From NCBI GenBank assembly GCA_947484275.1, contig CANKOY010000001.1:62001-126000 (forward strand): a DNA stretch of 64,000 nt, in the 5' to 3' direction. Each line of letters opens with the position of its first letter. Within the stretch, counting starts at the first letter, position 1. Made by a program: the position numbers and the translations under genes. Shown in pieces: positions 53,137 through 61,911 of the stretch. The notes below the pieces were generated by a model. It had not been told where the DNA came from and searched no databases. It saw only the letters and a list, made by a program, of their open reading frames with translations. This stretch comes from Planctomycetota bacterium. GTDB lineage: Bacteria > Planctomycetota > UBA1135 > GCA-002686595.

Positions 53137-53939
53137 TATTCGGTGCCTTGCCCATCTGTGGGCTCGCGGCCCTCTTCTACGTCCTGAGGAATGGCTTCGT
53201 TGGCGCGCTCGAGAAAGCCCGCAGCGGCCAGGCGCTCGCGCCGCTCCCATTCCTCCTGGAAAAGTTTTCGTCCTCGGTGCAGTCGCCAGCGCACCGTCAC
53301 GTGGGTGGCGCCGACAATGCCGGCAATTTCGGTACAGGCGAGACCTTCCAGTTCGCGCAGCACGAGCACCGTTTGAAAGTGAGGAGCCAGGCTGGCGATG
53401 CAGGCCCGGACGCGAACGGCCATTTCGTTGGCCTCCATGGCGCGACTGGGGGCCGGGACCGAATCGTCCGCGATGTCAAAGCCCGGACCGTCGTCGTCCA
53501 GCGCCGTTCCTGTGCTGCGAGCCACGCGCCGGCGCCGCAGGTGATCGATCGCCAGGTTGGTGACGATTCGATAGAGCCAGGTGGAAAACTCGTGGTTGAA
53601 GTCGAAGCGCTCCAATGAGCGAAAAATCCGCAGAAATGCCTCCTGAGAGACGTCCTGCGCTTCATCCGCATCGGCGACGAGGTTGCGCGCTACTCGCAGA
53701 GCTCGCGCTTGATGCCGGCGTACGAGGACTCCGAAGGCATCCTGGTCGCCGCGCTGGGCCCGACGCACCCATTCATGGTCTGCGACCTGGTCATGGTCTG
53801 TGACCTGGCCCTCCGCTCCGACCACTGCCGCGCGATCCCCCGGTACGGGCGTACCGCGGGCGACCTTCTCGGCGCCCGGAGTCTGGGTGGGCTCCGGCGG
53901 AGGTTGGGGGGAGCGTTGCATGCGTGCCTGGGTGGCCAT
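53136..53939 (-). CDS. ECF-type RNA polymerase sigma factor
   Basis: This 267-residue sigma-70 family protein has region 2 (VRRAQRGDQDAFGVLVRRH; QDVSQEAFLRIFRSLERFD; FSTWLYRIVTNLAIDHLRRR) and region 4 (FQTVLVLRELEGLACTEIAGIVG; THVTVRWRLHRGRKL). It has an N-terminal Pro-rich extension of about 50 residues, containing a six-residue duplication, and a charged C-terminal tail. The cognate anti-sigma factor overlaps its stop, so the pair reads out an envelope signal. The target promoters are unknown. Confidence 0.92.
   Translation of the reverse strand: MATQARMQRSPQPPPEPTQTPGAEKVARGTPVPGDRAAVVGAEGQVTDHDQVADHEWVRRAQRGDQDAFGVLVRRHQARALRVARNLVADADEAQDVSQEAFLRIFRSLERFDFNHEFSTWLYRIVTNLAIDHLRRRRVARSTGTALDDDGPGFDIADDSVPAPSRAMEANEMAVRVRACIASLAPHFQTVLVLRELEGLACTEIAGIVGATHVTVRWRLHRGRKLFQEEWERRERLAAAGFLERANEAIPQDVEEGREPTDGQGTE
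53773..53808. repeat. tandem 18 bp duplication within the sigma factor gene
   Basis: Two adjacent 18-base copies (TCATGGTCTG-C/T-GACCTGG) differ at one base. They encode six residues each (QVTDHD and QVADHE) in the variable N-terminal extension of the sigma factor. The change keeps the frame. Confidence 0.8.
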
Positions 53940-54009
53940 GGGAGCCGACCCAATGGGCCAGCCTTAGGACTACGGTTCGGCCGGGCCGGTGTTGGCCTGA
54001 AGACCGGCC

Positions 54010-55020
54010 TCAGGTGGCAGACACGGACGGGAATCGGCCCGGCAAGACCCCCAACTGGCGATAACGGCGGCGGCGCTCGGCCACTAGCGTCTCGGGGGGG
54101 ATCCGAATCAGGAGGTCAAGCTCGCGCTGAATCGTGCGCCGCACCTCGTCCATGGTCACCGTCGGTGCGCGATGGGCGCCGCCCGGGGGCTCTGGGATGA
54201 CTCCGTCGATCACCTTGAGCTTGAGCAGATCCTCAGAGGTCAACTTGAGGTAGGCGGCGGCGTCCGCCGTGCGTTCGGCATCCTTCCACAGGATGGCGGC
54301 GCAGCCCTCGGGGCTGATGACGGAGTAGTAGGCGTACTGCAACATCAGGACTCGGTCGCCTACGCCGATTCCGAGGGCCCCGCCGGAGCCGCCCTCGCCG
54401 ATCACGATCACCAGGATCGGCACCTTGAGCGAGAGCATCTCAAGGATGTTCTCGGCGATCGCCTGGGCCTGGCCGCGCTCCTCTGCACCGATGCCGGGGT
54501 AGGCGCCGGGCGTATTGACCATGCAGACGATAGGCAGTCCAAGGCGCTCTGCCAGTTTCATTTTGCGCAGGGCCTTGCGGTAGCCCTCGGGGTGAGCGCA
54601 TCCGAAGTTGCAGGCCAAGCGATCCTTGGTCGTCCGTCCCTTGCGGTGGCCCACCAGGAGAAACCGCAGGCCGTCCATGGTCGCCAGCCCGGTCACGATG
54701 GCGCGGTCATCCGAAAAGGCCTTGTCGCCGTGCAGTTCGACCCAGTCGTCAAGCATGTGACGGATGTAGTCGCCGGTCATCGGCCGATCGTTGTGCCGGG
54801 CGACATTGACGGTTTCCCAGGCAGAAAGCGCCTGATAGGTGTCCTCAATAGCCGTGCTGAGTCGCTTCTTCAGGGCCTCGACCTCGCTGGAGATGTCGAG
54901 TCGCGTCCGCAGAGCCAGAGCCTCGAGTTCCGCCAGCTGCGCTTCAAGCTCCTGAATCGGATGCTCGAACGCCATTCCGGCGACCATGGGTTCATTCTGT
55001 CGATCGCGCTGCTTGGTCAA
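54010..55020 (-). CDS. accA: acetyl-CoA carboxylase carboxyltransferase alpha subunit
   Basis: This 336-residue subunit moves the carboxyl group from biotin to acetyl-CoA, giving malonyl-CoA for fatty acid synthesis. It starts with a helical region (EHPIQELEAQLAELEAL). It then shows the carboxyltransferase core (GHRKGRTTKDRLACNFG; MVNTPGAYPGIGAEERGQ; IGEGGSGGALGIGVGDRV; YYSVISPEGCAAILWKD). The TTG at 55020 is chosen because GGAGG lies five bases upstream; an ATG follows eleven codons in. It is divergent from purL and not next to accD. Confidence 0.96.
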   Translation of the reverse strand: MTKQRDRQNEPMVAGMAFEHPIQELEAQLAELEALALRTRLDISSEVEALKKRLSTAIEDTYQALSAWETVNVARHNDRPMTGDYIRHMLDDWVELHGDKAFSDDRAIVTGLATMDGLRFLLVGHRKGRTTKDRLACNFGCAHPEGYRKALRKMKLAERLGLPIVCMVNTPGAYPGIGAEERGQAQAIAENILEMLSLKVPILVIVIGEGGSGGALGIGVGDRVLMLQYAYYSVISPEGCAAILWKDAERTADAAAYLKLTSEDLLKLKVIDGVIPEPPGGAHRAPTVTMDEVRRTIQRELDLLIRIPPETLVAERRRRYRQLGVLPGRFPSVSAT

Positions 55021-55334
55021 TTCAACCTCCGCCGAGTCCAGGTTCAGAAAGCACGGCCCGCTGTCCGCTTCCCATGCTGGTCCACCGAAGCCGGGCGCGC
55101 AACAGGTGTTTGGGGGGGCGGCGCATCCAGGCGCCTGGGCCCCGTTTCCCGTGGCCTGGGGGCGATCTCAAGGCTGGAGGAGCCCCCACGAATTGTGTAC
55201 ATCTTCGGCACTGCACCCACCACTTGCGTATTCGGGGGCCACCTGAACGCGGGTGGGTGCGCGAGCGGCGACGGGCTTTTGCCCGCCCGATTTCCGTTGA
55301 GCGCCGGGGGGATTCGGCGCAGTTCCATTTCCGC
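55021..55334. other. divergent promoter region between accA and purL
   Basis: This 314 bp gap separates the divergent accA and purL genes and must hold promoters for both. A small perfect hairpin (CGGGC-TTTT-GCCCG at 55272-55285) lies in the purL leader. The reading frame of purL stays open across the gap, but the sequence there is not conserved-looking. No known purine riboswitch was recognised. Confidence 0.4.
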
Positions 55335-58304
55335 ATGTTGACCTCAGTGACGACTTCACCGACTGCTGCAGCTTCGCGTACCGCGTCCGTGGACGCTTGG
55401 CGCATCGAAGTGTTTCGCAAATCTGCGCACGACGATCCCGAGGGACGGCGCGCTGAGGCTGCGCTCTGCGAATTGGGATGGAACACAGCGCAGAACAGCG
55501 TGCGCGTGGGCAAGGGCTATTTGCTATCCGCTCATTTGCGAGCGGAGCAGGTGGAGCGCATCGCGCGCGAATTGCTTGTGGATCCTGTGCTCGAGGAAGC
55601 GCGCATCGTCGCGCCCCGGGTCGCGACGCCACCTGCGCCCGCGGGTGTGCACCGGCTTCTGGTCATGCGCCGTCCGGGGGTCATGGATCCCACGGCAGTC
55701 ACCGTCGAGCGCACGCTGGCGCGCGCGAGTTTTGCGAAACTCCCCAATGCCGAGCGCGTGCGCGCGCTGACGTTCACGGCCTACGAACTGCGCCTTGCAT
55801 TGGACACCGCCGCGCTCGCCAGCGCCGCGCGACAGTTGTTCGCCAACGAGGTCATTGAGGAGTTGCTGGTCGATCGCGAGGACCTGCACTTCGACTTCCC
55901 TCAGGCTTCCAGCGAGCGCAGCGACGGCGCGGTGCAGCTGCTTCACGCCAGTGACGAGGAATTGCTGCGCATTTCCCGGCACGGCGGACTCTCGCTGTCT
56001 CTCGAGGAGATGCGCGCGATCGTCGCGCACTACCGCGAGGTCGGTCGCGAGCCCAGTGTCTGCGAACTCGAAACACTGGCACAAACCTGGTCGGAGCACT
56101 GCAAGCACAAGACCTTCGCGGGCCTGATCGAATTCACGTCGCCCGCTGGCGTCGAACTGATCGACAACCTGCTGAAGCAGACAATCAAGAAAGCGACCGT
56201 GGAGCTCGCGCGGCCCTGGTGCGTCAGCGTGTTCAGTGACAACGCGGGCATTGTCGAGTTCGACGCGGGCTTCGATATCTGCGTCAAAGTCGAGACACAC
56301 AATCACCCCAGCGCAATCGATCCGTACGGCGGGGCCGGCACCGGGATCGGCGGTGTTATTCGCGACATTCTGGGCGTGGGCATGGGCGCTCGCCCGATCG
56401 CTAACAGCGACGCCTTCTTCGTGGGGCCCCTGGATTTGCCCGAGGAAAAGCTGCCCAAGGGCTGCATGCACCCGCGGCGAATTCTGCGCGGCGTCGTGGC
56501 TGGTGTGCGCGACTACGGCAACCGCATGGGCATCCCCACCGTCAACGGCGGCGTGTGGGTGCACCCCGACTACGTGGGCAATCCCCTTGTCTACGCCGGC
56601 ACGGTGGGCCTGATCCCCCATGGGATGGCGTTCAAGAAAGTTTCGCCCGGCGAGAAGATCGTTGTGCTCGGCGGTCGAACCGGCAGAGACGGAATTCACG
56701 GCGCGACGTTCAGCTCCATCGAGCTGCACGACGAGTCCGCAATGATCTCCAGCGCCGCAGTGCAGATCGGCGATCCGATTACAGAGAAGCGCGTCCAGGA
56801 CGCTCTGCTGCGCGCGCGCGACGAAGGGCTCTACAGTGCACTGACCGATTGCGGCGCCGGCGGACTCTCCTCCGCGGTCGGCGAAATGGGCGCGGACTGT
56901 GGCGCCCGCGTTTGCTTGGACCTCGTGCCGTTGAAGTACCCCGGACTGACGCCCGCAGAGATTTGGATCAGTGAAGCGCAAGAGCGCATGGTGCTCGCAG
57001 TCCCGACGGACAAGGTTCCGCGCCTATTGGAGCTGTGCGCTGCGGAAGACGTCGATGCCACGGTCATCGGCGAGTTCACCGACACGAACCGACTGGTCCT
57101 CGAGTGCCGCGGCGCAATCGTCGCCGACCTCGAGATGCATTTCTTGCACGAAGGCACGCCGCGCCCGTTGCGCAAGGCCCACTGGAGTCCGATGCGGCTC
57201 GAGGATCCCGGCGCGCCCGCCTGCACGGATCACCGCAGCATGCTCTTGACGCTGCTCGCGCGGCCGAACATCGCCAGCAAGGAGTGGATCGTGCGCCAAT
57301 ACGATCACGAAGTGCAGGGCCGCTCCGTGCTCAAGCCCTTGGTCGGCGTGAAGGACGACGGCCCGGGCGACGCAGCCGTGCTGCAGCCCCTGGAAAATTC
57401 TCGCCGCGGACTCGCGATTGGCTGCGGCGCAAATCCAGGTCAGGGTGCATTGGACCCCTGGGCCATGGCATCGGCATCCATCGACGAGGCCTTGCGCAAT
57501 GTGGTCGCTGTGGGCGGCGATCCCGCGCGCGTGGCGATCCTCGACAATTTTTCCTGGGGAAACTGCCAGCGCCCCGAGAACCTCGGCGCGCTGGTCGAAG
57601 CCTCGCGCGCCTGCTACGCCACAGCCAAGGCCTTCGGCACGCCGTTCATTTCTGGCAAGGACAGCCTCAACAACGAATACCGCCTCGGCGACGAGACCAT
57701 CGTCATTCCGCCGACTCTCTACGTCACCGCCGTGGCAATCGTCCCCGACATCTCTACGGCGGTGAGCATGGACCTCAAGGAGGCCGGCAACGCCCTGTAC
57801 CAGATCGGCATGACCCACGCTGAATTGGGCGCGTCCCAATACAGCGCGCAATTGGGCCTTGGGGGCGGACGCGTTCCGCGCCCGGATTTAGCCCTGGCGC
57901 CGCGACGGCTCGCGGCACTGCACCGCGCGATGGCCGAGGGCTGGGTCCGAGCTTGCCACGACCTCTCTGAGGGTGGATTGGCGGTGGCCCTGGCGGAAAT
58001 GGCCTTCGCCGGCGGGCTCGGGGCCACCGTGGACCTGTCGCGCAGTCTGTGCGCGCAGCTGCCACCTGGCTATGACCCCCTGGCGACGCGGCTCTACTCA
58101 GAGTCCTGCACCCGTTTCATGGTGGAAGTGCGTCCGCGCCACTCCGAGGCCTTCGAGAACTTGCTCGCCGACCACGATTGCGCGCGCATCGGCACGGTCA
58201 GCGAATTGCCGCGGCTGGAGATTCGCTCGGCTGCAAACACCGTATTGATCGATGTGGCGATCGAAGAACTGCGCGCCGCTCACCAAGGAGGGTTCCGAGG
58301 ATGA
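55335..58304 (+). CDS. purL: phosphoribosylformylglycinamidine synthase, PurS-fused PurL
   Basis: This 989-residue protein is the ATP-dependent synthase for the fourth step of purine synthesis. The first 190 residues contain two PurS-like repeats (DPEGRRAEAALCELGW ... VRVGKGYLLSAHLR; and DPTAVTVERTLARASF). The PurL core follows: LAQTWSEHCKHKTF, FKVETHNHPS-type block (CVKVETHNHPSAIDPYGGA), GGRTGRDGIHGATFSS and FISGKDSLNNEY. The C-terminal glutaminase of large PurL is absent; it is supplied by purQ, whose start overlaps this stop (ATGA). This is intermediate between small PurL (about 740) and large PurL (about 1300). Confidence 0.93.
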   Translation: MLTSVTTSPTAAASRTASVDAWRIEVFRKSAHDDPEGRRAEAALCELGWNTAQNSVRVGKGYLLSAHLRAEQVERIARELLVDPVLEEARIVAPRVATPPAPAGVHRLLVMRRPGVMDPTAVTVERTLARASFAKLPNAERVRALTFTAYELRLALDTAALASAARQLFANEVIEELLVDREDLHFDFPQASSERSDGAVQLLHASDEELLRISRHGGLSLSLEEMRAIVAHYREVGREPSVCELETLAQTWSEHCKHKTFAGLIEFTSPAGVELIDNLLKQTIKKATVELARPWCVSVFSDNAGIVEFDAGFDICVKVETHNHPSAIDPYGGAGTGIGGVIRDILGVGMGARPIANSDAFFVGPLDLPEEKLPKGCMHPRRILRGVVAGVRDYGNRMGIPTVNGGVWVHPDYVGNPLVYAGTVGLIPHGMAFKKVSPGEKIVVLGGRTGRDGIHGATFSSIELHDESAMISSAAVQIGDPITEKRVQDALLRARDEGLYSALTDCGAGGLSSAVGEMGADCGARVCLDLVPLKYPGLTPAEIWISEAQERMVLAVPTDKVPRLLELCAAEDVDATVIGEFTDTNRLVLECRGAIVADLEMHFLHEGTPRPLRKAHWSPMRLEDPGAPACTDHRSMLLTLLARPNIASKEWIVRQYDHEVQGRSVLKPLVGVKDDGPGDAAVLQPLENSRRGLAIGCGANPGQGALDPWAMASASIDEALRNVVAVGGDPARVAILDNFSWGNCQRPENLGALVEASRACYATAKAFGTPFISGKDSLNNEYRLGDETIVIPPTLYVTAVAIVPDISTAVSMDLKEAGNALYQIGMTHAELGASQYSAQLGLGGGRVPRPDLALAPRRLAALHRAMAEGWVRACHDLSEGGLAVALAEMAFAGGLGATVDLSRSLCAQLPPGYDPLATRLYSESCTRFMVEVRPRHSEAFENLLADHDCARIGTVSELPRLEIRSAANTVLIDVAIEELRAAHQGGFRG

Positions 58305-59134
58305 AGAGCGCCCCCCTGGCCATCGTCGTGCGAACCGCCGGCACGAATTGCGACCGCGAAACCTGCATGGCCCTGGAGCGGGCCGGCGCCAAGGTTGAGT
58401 TGACGCACCTGTACCGACTGCTGGAGCAACCGGCGCGCCTGGAAGCGGCCAGCATGGTCGTTTTCCCGGGCGGCTTCAGCTACGGCGACGACGTCGCCGC
58501 GGGGCGCATCCAGGGCTTCGAAGTCCGCCAGTCCCTGGCCCCGGCCCTGTTTGAATTCGTCGCGGGTGGCGGGTTCGTGCTCGGCATCTGCAACGGATTT
58601 CAGGTGCTCGTAGACACGGGATTGCTCGAAGGCCTACCGCAGGCCGGCAAGCGCGAGGTTGCGTTGTCCAGCAACGTCCGCGGCCGCTTCGAATGCCGCT
58701 GGGTGCATCTGATCAATGAGGACTCGCGCTGCACCTGGCTGCCGGCGGGTCGCGTTTGGCCGGTGCCGATCGCCCACGGCGAGGGCCGCGTCACGTTGCG
58801 TGACGACGCGGTGCTCGAGCGCCTGAAAAGCGAGCGGCGCATCGTGCTGCGCTACGTGCGGCCGGATGGAACCAGGGCCACGAGCGCAGACGAGCTCGAG
58901 GTCTGCCCGAATGGCTCCCTCGATCAAATCGCCGGACTGTGCGACCTCACGGGCCGCATCATCGGCCTGATGCCCCATCCCGAACGCAACATCACACCCT
59001 GGCACCATCCGCAGTGGACCCGACTTTCGGGCACGCGAACAGAAGGTGAAGGGCTCGACTTCTACCGCCGAATGGTCGTGGCCGCGTCGCAGTCAGCGGC
59101 CACACGATCCGGGCGGATTCCAACAAACGCCTAG
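58301..59134 (+). CDS. purQ: phosphoribosylformylglycinamidine synthase glutaminase subunit
   Basis: This 277-residue class I glutamine amidotransferase feeds ammonia to PurL. The nucleophile is C97 in GICNGFQVL, with H226 and E228 in LMPHPERN. The N-terminus VVRTAGTNCDRET and the FPGGFSYGDDVAAG block are typical. It is longer than small PurQ (about 225), closer to the type used with PurS-fused or large synthases. It is translationally coupled to purL. Confidence 0.95.
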   Translation: MKSAPLAIVVRTAGTNCDRETCMALERAGAKVELTHLYRLLEQPARLEAASMVVFPGGFSYGDDVAAGRIQGFEVRQSLAPALFEFVAGGGFVLGICNGFQVLVDTGLLEGLPQAGKREVALSSNVRGRFECRWVHLINEDSRCTWLPAGRVWPVPIAHGEGRVTLRDDAVLERLKSERRIVLRYVRPDGTRATSADELEVCPNGSLDQIAGLCDLTGRIIGLMPHPERNITPWHHPQWTRLSGTRTEGEGLDFYRRMVVAASQSAATRSGRIPTNA

Positions 59135-59152
59135 TTACAAGGACTGTTTTCC

Positions 59153-59557
59153 ATGCGCACTGCAGTATTCGCAACTCTTCTCGCCCTGCCCCTTTTCACC
59201 GGATGCGCCGCGGCGTTGGTCGCCGGAGCCATCGGCGGTCTCGTCATCAGCGAAGGTGCCGTCGGCGGCACCAACGTCTACGAGACGCGCATCAACCTCA
59301 ACGTGGACAAGGTCTGGCCCACGGTCAAGACCACCCTGTCCGACACCTCGATGGAGACCATTTCAGTGGACGAAATGGTCCGCATGGCCAAGGCCAATGT
59401 TGACGGCGTTTCCGTGACGGTGACCTGTGAGGCCTACGATCTCGACAAGACCGTGATGCGCACGCGCGCCAGCAAGTTCGCGGGCACGGTCAACGACGCC
59501 GACATGGCGCAAATGGTCCAGGAGCGCATCGTTCTGCGCCTCGAGAAGCTCAAGTGA
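59153..59557 (+). CDS. small lipoprotein, DUF3568-like
   Basis: This 134-residue protein has a lipoprotein signal ending LFTGC (cysteine 18). A glycine-rich spacer (LVAGAIGGLVISEGAVGG) and an α/β domain (YETRINLNVDKVWPTVKTTL) follow, as in DUF3568-type envelope proteins. AAGGA lies eight bases before the ATG. It starts 18 bases after purQ but is unlikely to share its function. Confidence 0.72.
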   Translation: MRTAVFATLLALPLFTGCAAALVAGAIGGLVISEGAVGGTNVYETRINLNVDKVWPTVKTTLSDTSMETISVDEMVRMAKANVDGVSVTVTCEAYDLDKTVMRTRASKFAGTVNDADMAQMVQERIVLRLEKLK

Positions 59558-59574
59558 CTTCCCAGAGGTAAATT

Positions 59575-59596
59575 GCGCCGGGGCCCAGCCCGGTGC
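59575..59596. terminator. hairpin between convergent lipoprotein and Fur-family genes
   Basis: GCGCCGGG pairs with CCCGGTGC (eight pairs, one G-T) across a six-base loop. There is no strong T-run on either side, only AATTT on the minus strand. It lies between two convergent stops and may help end both transcripts. Confidence 0.35.
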
Positions 59597-59605
59597 GATC
59601 TCGAA

Positions 59606-60097
59606 TCAAGATGCGGCGGCGGCTCGCGAAACGTGGGCCGCCGTCGCATCTTTCTTGCGCTTGGCCGAGCAGCTGCGGCAGTAGCCGATCAGGCGATGGT
59701 CATGGCTGACGATTTCAAAGCCCTTCTTGCGCGCGGCCTCCAGTTGGAGGTCCTCGATGCGCTCGTCGTGAAACTCCTCGATGCGCCCGCAGTCCGTGCA
59801 GACCATGTGATCGTGGTGCCCGTGGCCGAGGACGTGCTCGTAGACCATTTCGCCGCGGCCCACGTCGAGGGACTTCATGAACCTGCCGTCCTGCAACAGG
59901 CTGAGGGTGCGGTAGACAGTCGCGCGCGAAACCTTGACCCCCGGTTCCTTTGACAGCCAGTCGTACAGAACCTCGGCACTGAAGTGTTCGTGGGTCGCGA
60001 AGGCGCGGTCGAAAATGCGCGCGCGCTGCGTCGTCAATTTGAGCGAGCGCCTGCGCAGGTAACCCTCGAACGCACGTTTGATCTCGGCTTGCTTCAT
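59606..60097 (-). CDS. Fur-family metal-responsive repressor
   Basis: This 163-residue regulator has the winged helix (RRRSLKLTTQRARIFDRAF; VSRATVYRTLSLLQDGRF). The metal and dimer domain shows HGHHDHMVCTDCGRIEEF, with a structural zinc site from CTDC and a second CRSC near the C-terminus. It could be Fur, Zur or PerR; the HGHHDH block favours Fur/PerR-like metal sensing, but the class cannot be fixed. No metal-uptake gene is adjacent. Confidence 0.9.
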   Translation of the reverse strand: MKQAEIKRAFEGYLRRRSLKLTTQRARIFDRAFATHEHFSAEVLYDWLSKEPGVKVSRATVYRTLSLLQDGRFMKSLDVGRGEMVYEHVLGHGHHDHMVCTDCGRIEEFHDERIEDLQLEAARKKGFEIVSHDHRLIGYCRSCSAKRKKDATAAHVSRAAAAS

Positions 60098-60202
60098 GGA
60101 CGCTCTCGCGTCGAGCGGATCCTGAAGATGACCCGCGCCGCCGCGGATCGAGAATCGTCAATCAGCGCCGTTCGCGCAAGTCCGAGCGCAATTGCGGACA
60201 GC

Positions 60203-61579
60203 TCAGCGCGGCCCGGGCCGCCGCAGTGGACGCTCGGGATCCTCAGTGCGCGTTGCGCTCGCGCCCGGAGCAGCGTCCGCCGAAGTCTGGGCCGGCCGTG
60301 TGAGGTGCCGCAAGCCGATATCTCGGCGACAGAAGCGCCCCTCCCACTGCAACTTGTCGAAGGCCGTGTAGGCCAGCTCGCGCGCTTCGGTCAAATCCTT
60401 GCCGAGCGAAGTGACGCACAGAACCCGGCCGCCATCGGTGAGCACTTCCGGCTCCAGTCCCCGTGAAAAGCGCGTGCCGCTGTGGAATACGACCACATCA
60501 GGCACTGCTTCGGCCTGCGCCAGTCCGTGGATCGGATCGCCCCGGCGCACGCTGCCCGGGTAACCCTCGGCCGCACCGACAACGCCCACGCAGACGCGCG
60601 AGTCCCATTCCGGCCCTTCCAGCTCACCCAACTTGCCCTGGGCCGTGGCGATCAGATACGGAACGAGGTCCGAACGCATGCGGCGCATCAACGCCTGGGC
60701 CTCGGGATCACCAAAGCGGCAGTTGTATTCCAGCACGCGCGGGCCGCTCTCGGTCAGCATCAGGCCGACGAACAAAAGGCCGCGAAAACTGAGCTCCTCA
60801 AGCCGCATTCCGTGCAAGGTCGCGACCAGGACATGCTGCTCGATCTGGCGCATCATGCGCCGGGACAGCACGGTGACGGGCGAACACACGCCCATGCCGC
60901 CGGTGTTCGGGCCGCTGTCGCCGTCGCCAACCTGTTTGTGGTCCATGACCGGGTCGAGGATCAGCAGCGCCTCGCCGTCGGTGATCGCCAGCACGGAGAC
61001 CTCTTCGCCCACGAGGAATTCTTCGATGACAACCTCTACGCCGGCCTCACCCAAGGTGCGCTCCTCCATCAGGGCGTCGATCAGGGTGCAGCCTTCGCGC
61101 GCGGAGCGCACGATCGTGACGCCCTTGCCGCCAGCCAGTCCGCTGGCCTTGATGACCTGCGGCCACTGGGAGCAGGCCTCGAGGTAGGACTTGGCCGTAC
61201 CTGAGCGATCAAAGCGCCGCGACTGGGCCGCTGGAATGCGGTGGCGCGTCAAAAATTCCTTGGCAAAGACCTTCGAGCCCTCCAGACGCGCGCCACTGGC
61301 ATCCGGACCGAAGACCAAAAGCCCCGCGGCCCGCAGCTTGTCGGCCAGGCCCAGGCACAGGGGCTCTTCGGGACCGATGACCACCAGACCCACGGCCTCG
61401 CGCCGCGCGAGCTCCACCAAGCCGGGGATGTCGCTCGCCTTGACGGGCAGGTTGCGCGCCACGGAAGCCGTGCCGGCATTGCCAGGGGCGCACAGAACCT
61501 CACTGACCAGGGGCGAGGAGCGGATCTTCCAGCACAGTGCGTGCTCGCGTCCGCCTGAACCGACGACCAGGACTTTCAT
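60203..61579 (-). CDS. purD: phosphoribosylamine-glycine ligase
   Basis: This 458-residue ATP-grasp enzyme performs the second step of purine synthesis. It starts MKVLVVGSGGREHALCWKI. The ATP-grasp region has VIKASGLAGGKGVTIV, and later blocks include DHKQVGDGDSGPNTGGMG and EYNCRFGDPEAQ. It has a C-terminal extension of about 25 residues. It lies in the same window as purL and purQ but on the opposite strand, with a regulator between, so it is a loose purine cluster. Confidence 0.96.
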   Translation of the reverse strand: MKVLVVGSGGREHALCWKIRSSPLVSEVLCAPGNAGTASVARNLPVKASDIPGLVELARREAVGLVVIGPEEPLCLGLADKLRAAGLLVFGPDASGARLEGSKVFAKEFLTRHRIPAAQSRRFDRSGTAKSYLEACSQWPQVIKASGLAGGKGVTIVRSAREGCTLIDALMEERTLGEAGVEVVIEEFLVGEEVSVLAITDGEALLILDPVMDHKQVGDGDSGPNTGGMGVCSPVTVLSRRMMRQIEQHVLVATLHGMRLEELSFRGLLFVGLMLTESGPRVLEYNCRFGDPEAQALMRRMRSDLVPYLIATAQGKLGELEGPEWDSRVCVGVVGAAEGYPGSVRRGDPIHGLAQAEAVPDVVVFHSGTRFSRGLEPEVLTDGGRVLCVTSLGKDLTEARELAYTAFDKLQWEGRFCRRDIGLRHLTRPAQTSADAAPGASATRTEDPERPLRRPGPR

Positions 61580-61719
61580 CGGTCAAGACTCATGTTCTCG
61601 TTGCCATTCGCGCCACTTCGGCCAAGCGCAAGAGCGTACGCGATCCTCGGGGCTTGGCGCTAGGGCGCGCTCTGTGTCTCTCGCTCCCGGGTCCTGCGCG
61701 CGCTACCCTCTGCGTCCCG

Positions 61720-61795
61720 CGGGGAGTACCTCAGTTGGTAGAGGGGAAGCTTTGGGTGCTTCCAGTCGTGGGTTCGAGTCCCATCTCCCCGACCA
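61720..61795 (+). tRNA. tRNA-Pro (anticodon TGG), CCA encoded
   Basis: This is a 76 nt cloverleaf. Acceptor CGGGGAG pairs with CTCCCCG. The anticodon stem GAAGC/GCTTC closes the loop TTTGGGT, anticodon TGG (reads CCA and CCG codons). The T arm has GGTTCGAGTCC. Discriminator A and CCA are encoded. The next tRNA starts after one base, so the two are one transcript. Confidence 0.95.
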
Positions 61796-61796
61796 T

Positions 61797-61873
61797 GCGC
61801 CCGTAGCTCAGTTGGATAGAGCATCCGATTTCTAATCGGATGGTCGGTGGTTCGAGTCCACCCGGGCGCGCCA
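61797..61873 (+). tRNA. tRNA-Arg (anticodon TCT), CCA encoded
   Basis: This is a 77 nt cloverleaf. Acceptor GCGCCCG pairs with CGGGCGC. The anticodon stem TCCGA/TCGGA closes the loop TTTCTAA, anticodon TCT (codon AGA). The T arm has GGTTCGAGTCC. Discriminator G and CCA are encoded. It is co-transcribed with tRNA-Pro one base upstream. Confidence 0.95.
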
Positions 61874-61911
61874 TCGGATGGCCGGGGCCGGCCGCGCGCA
61901 GGCCGAGAATC

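Noticed and set aside
55524-56981. A 485-codon minus-strand open frame opposite purL
   Set aside because: The purL motifs are clear on the plus strand; this frame has none.
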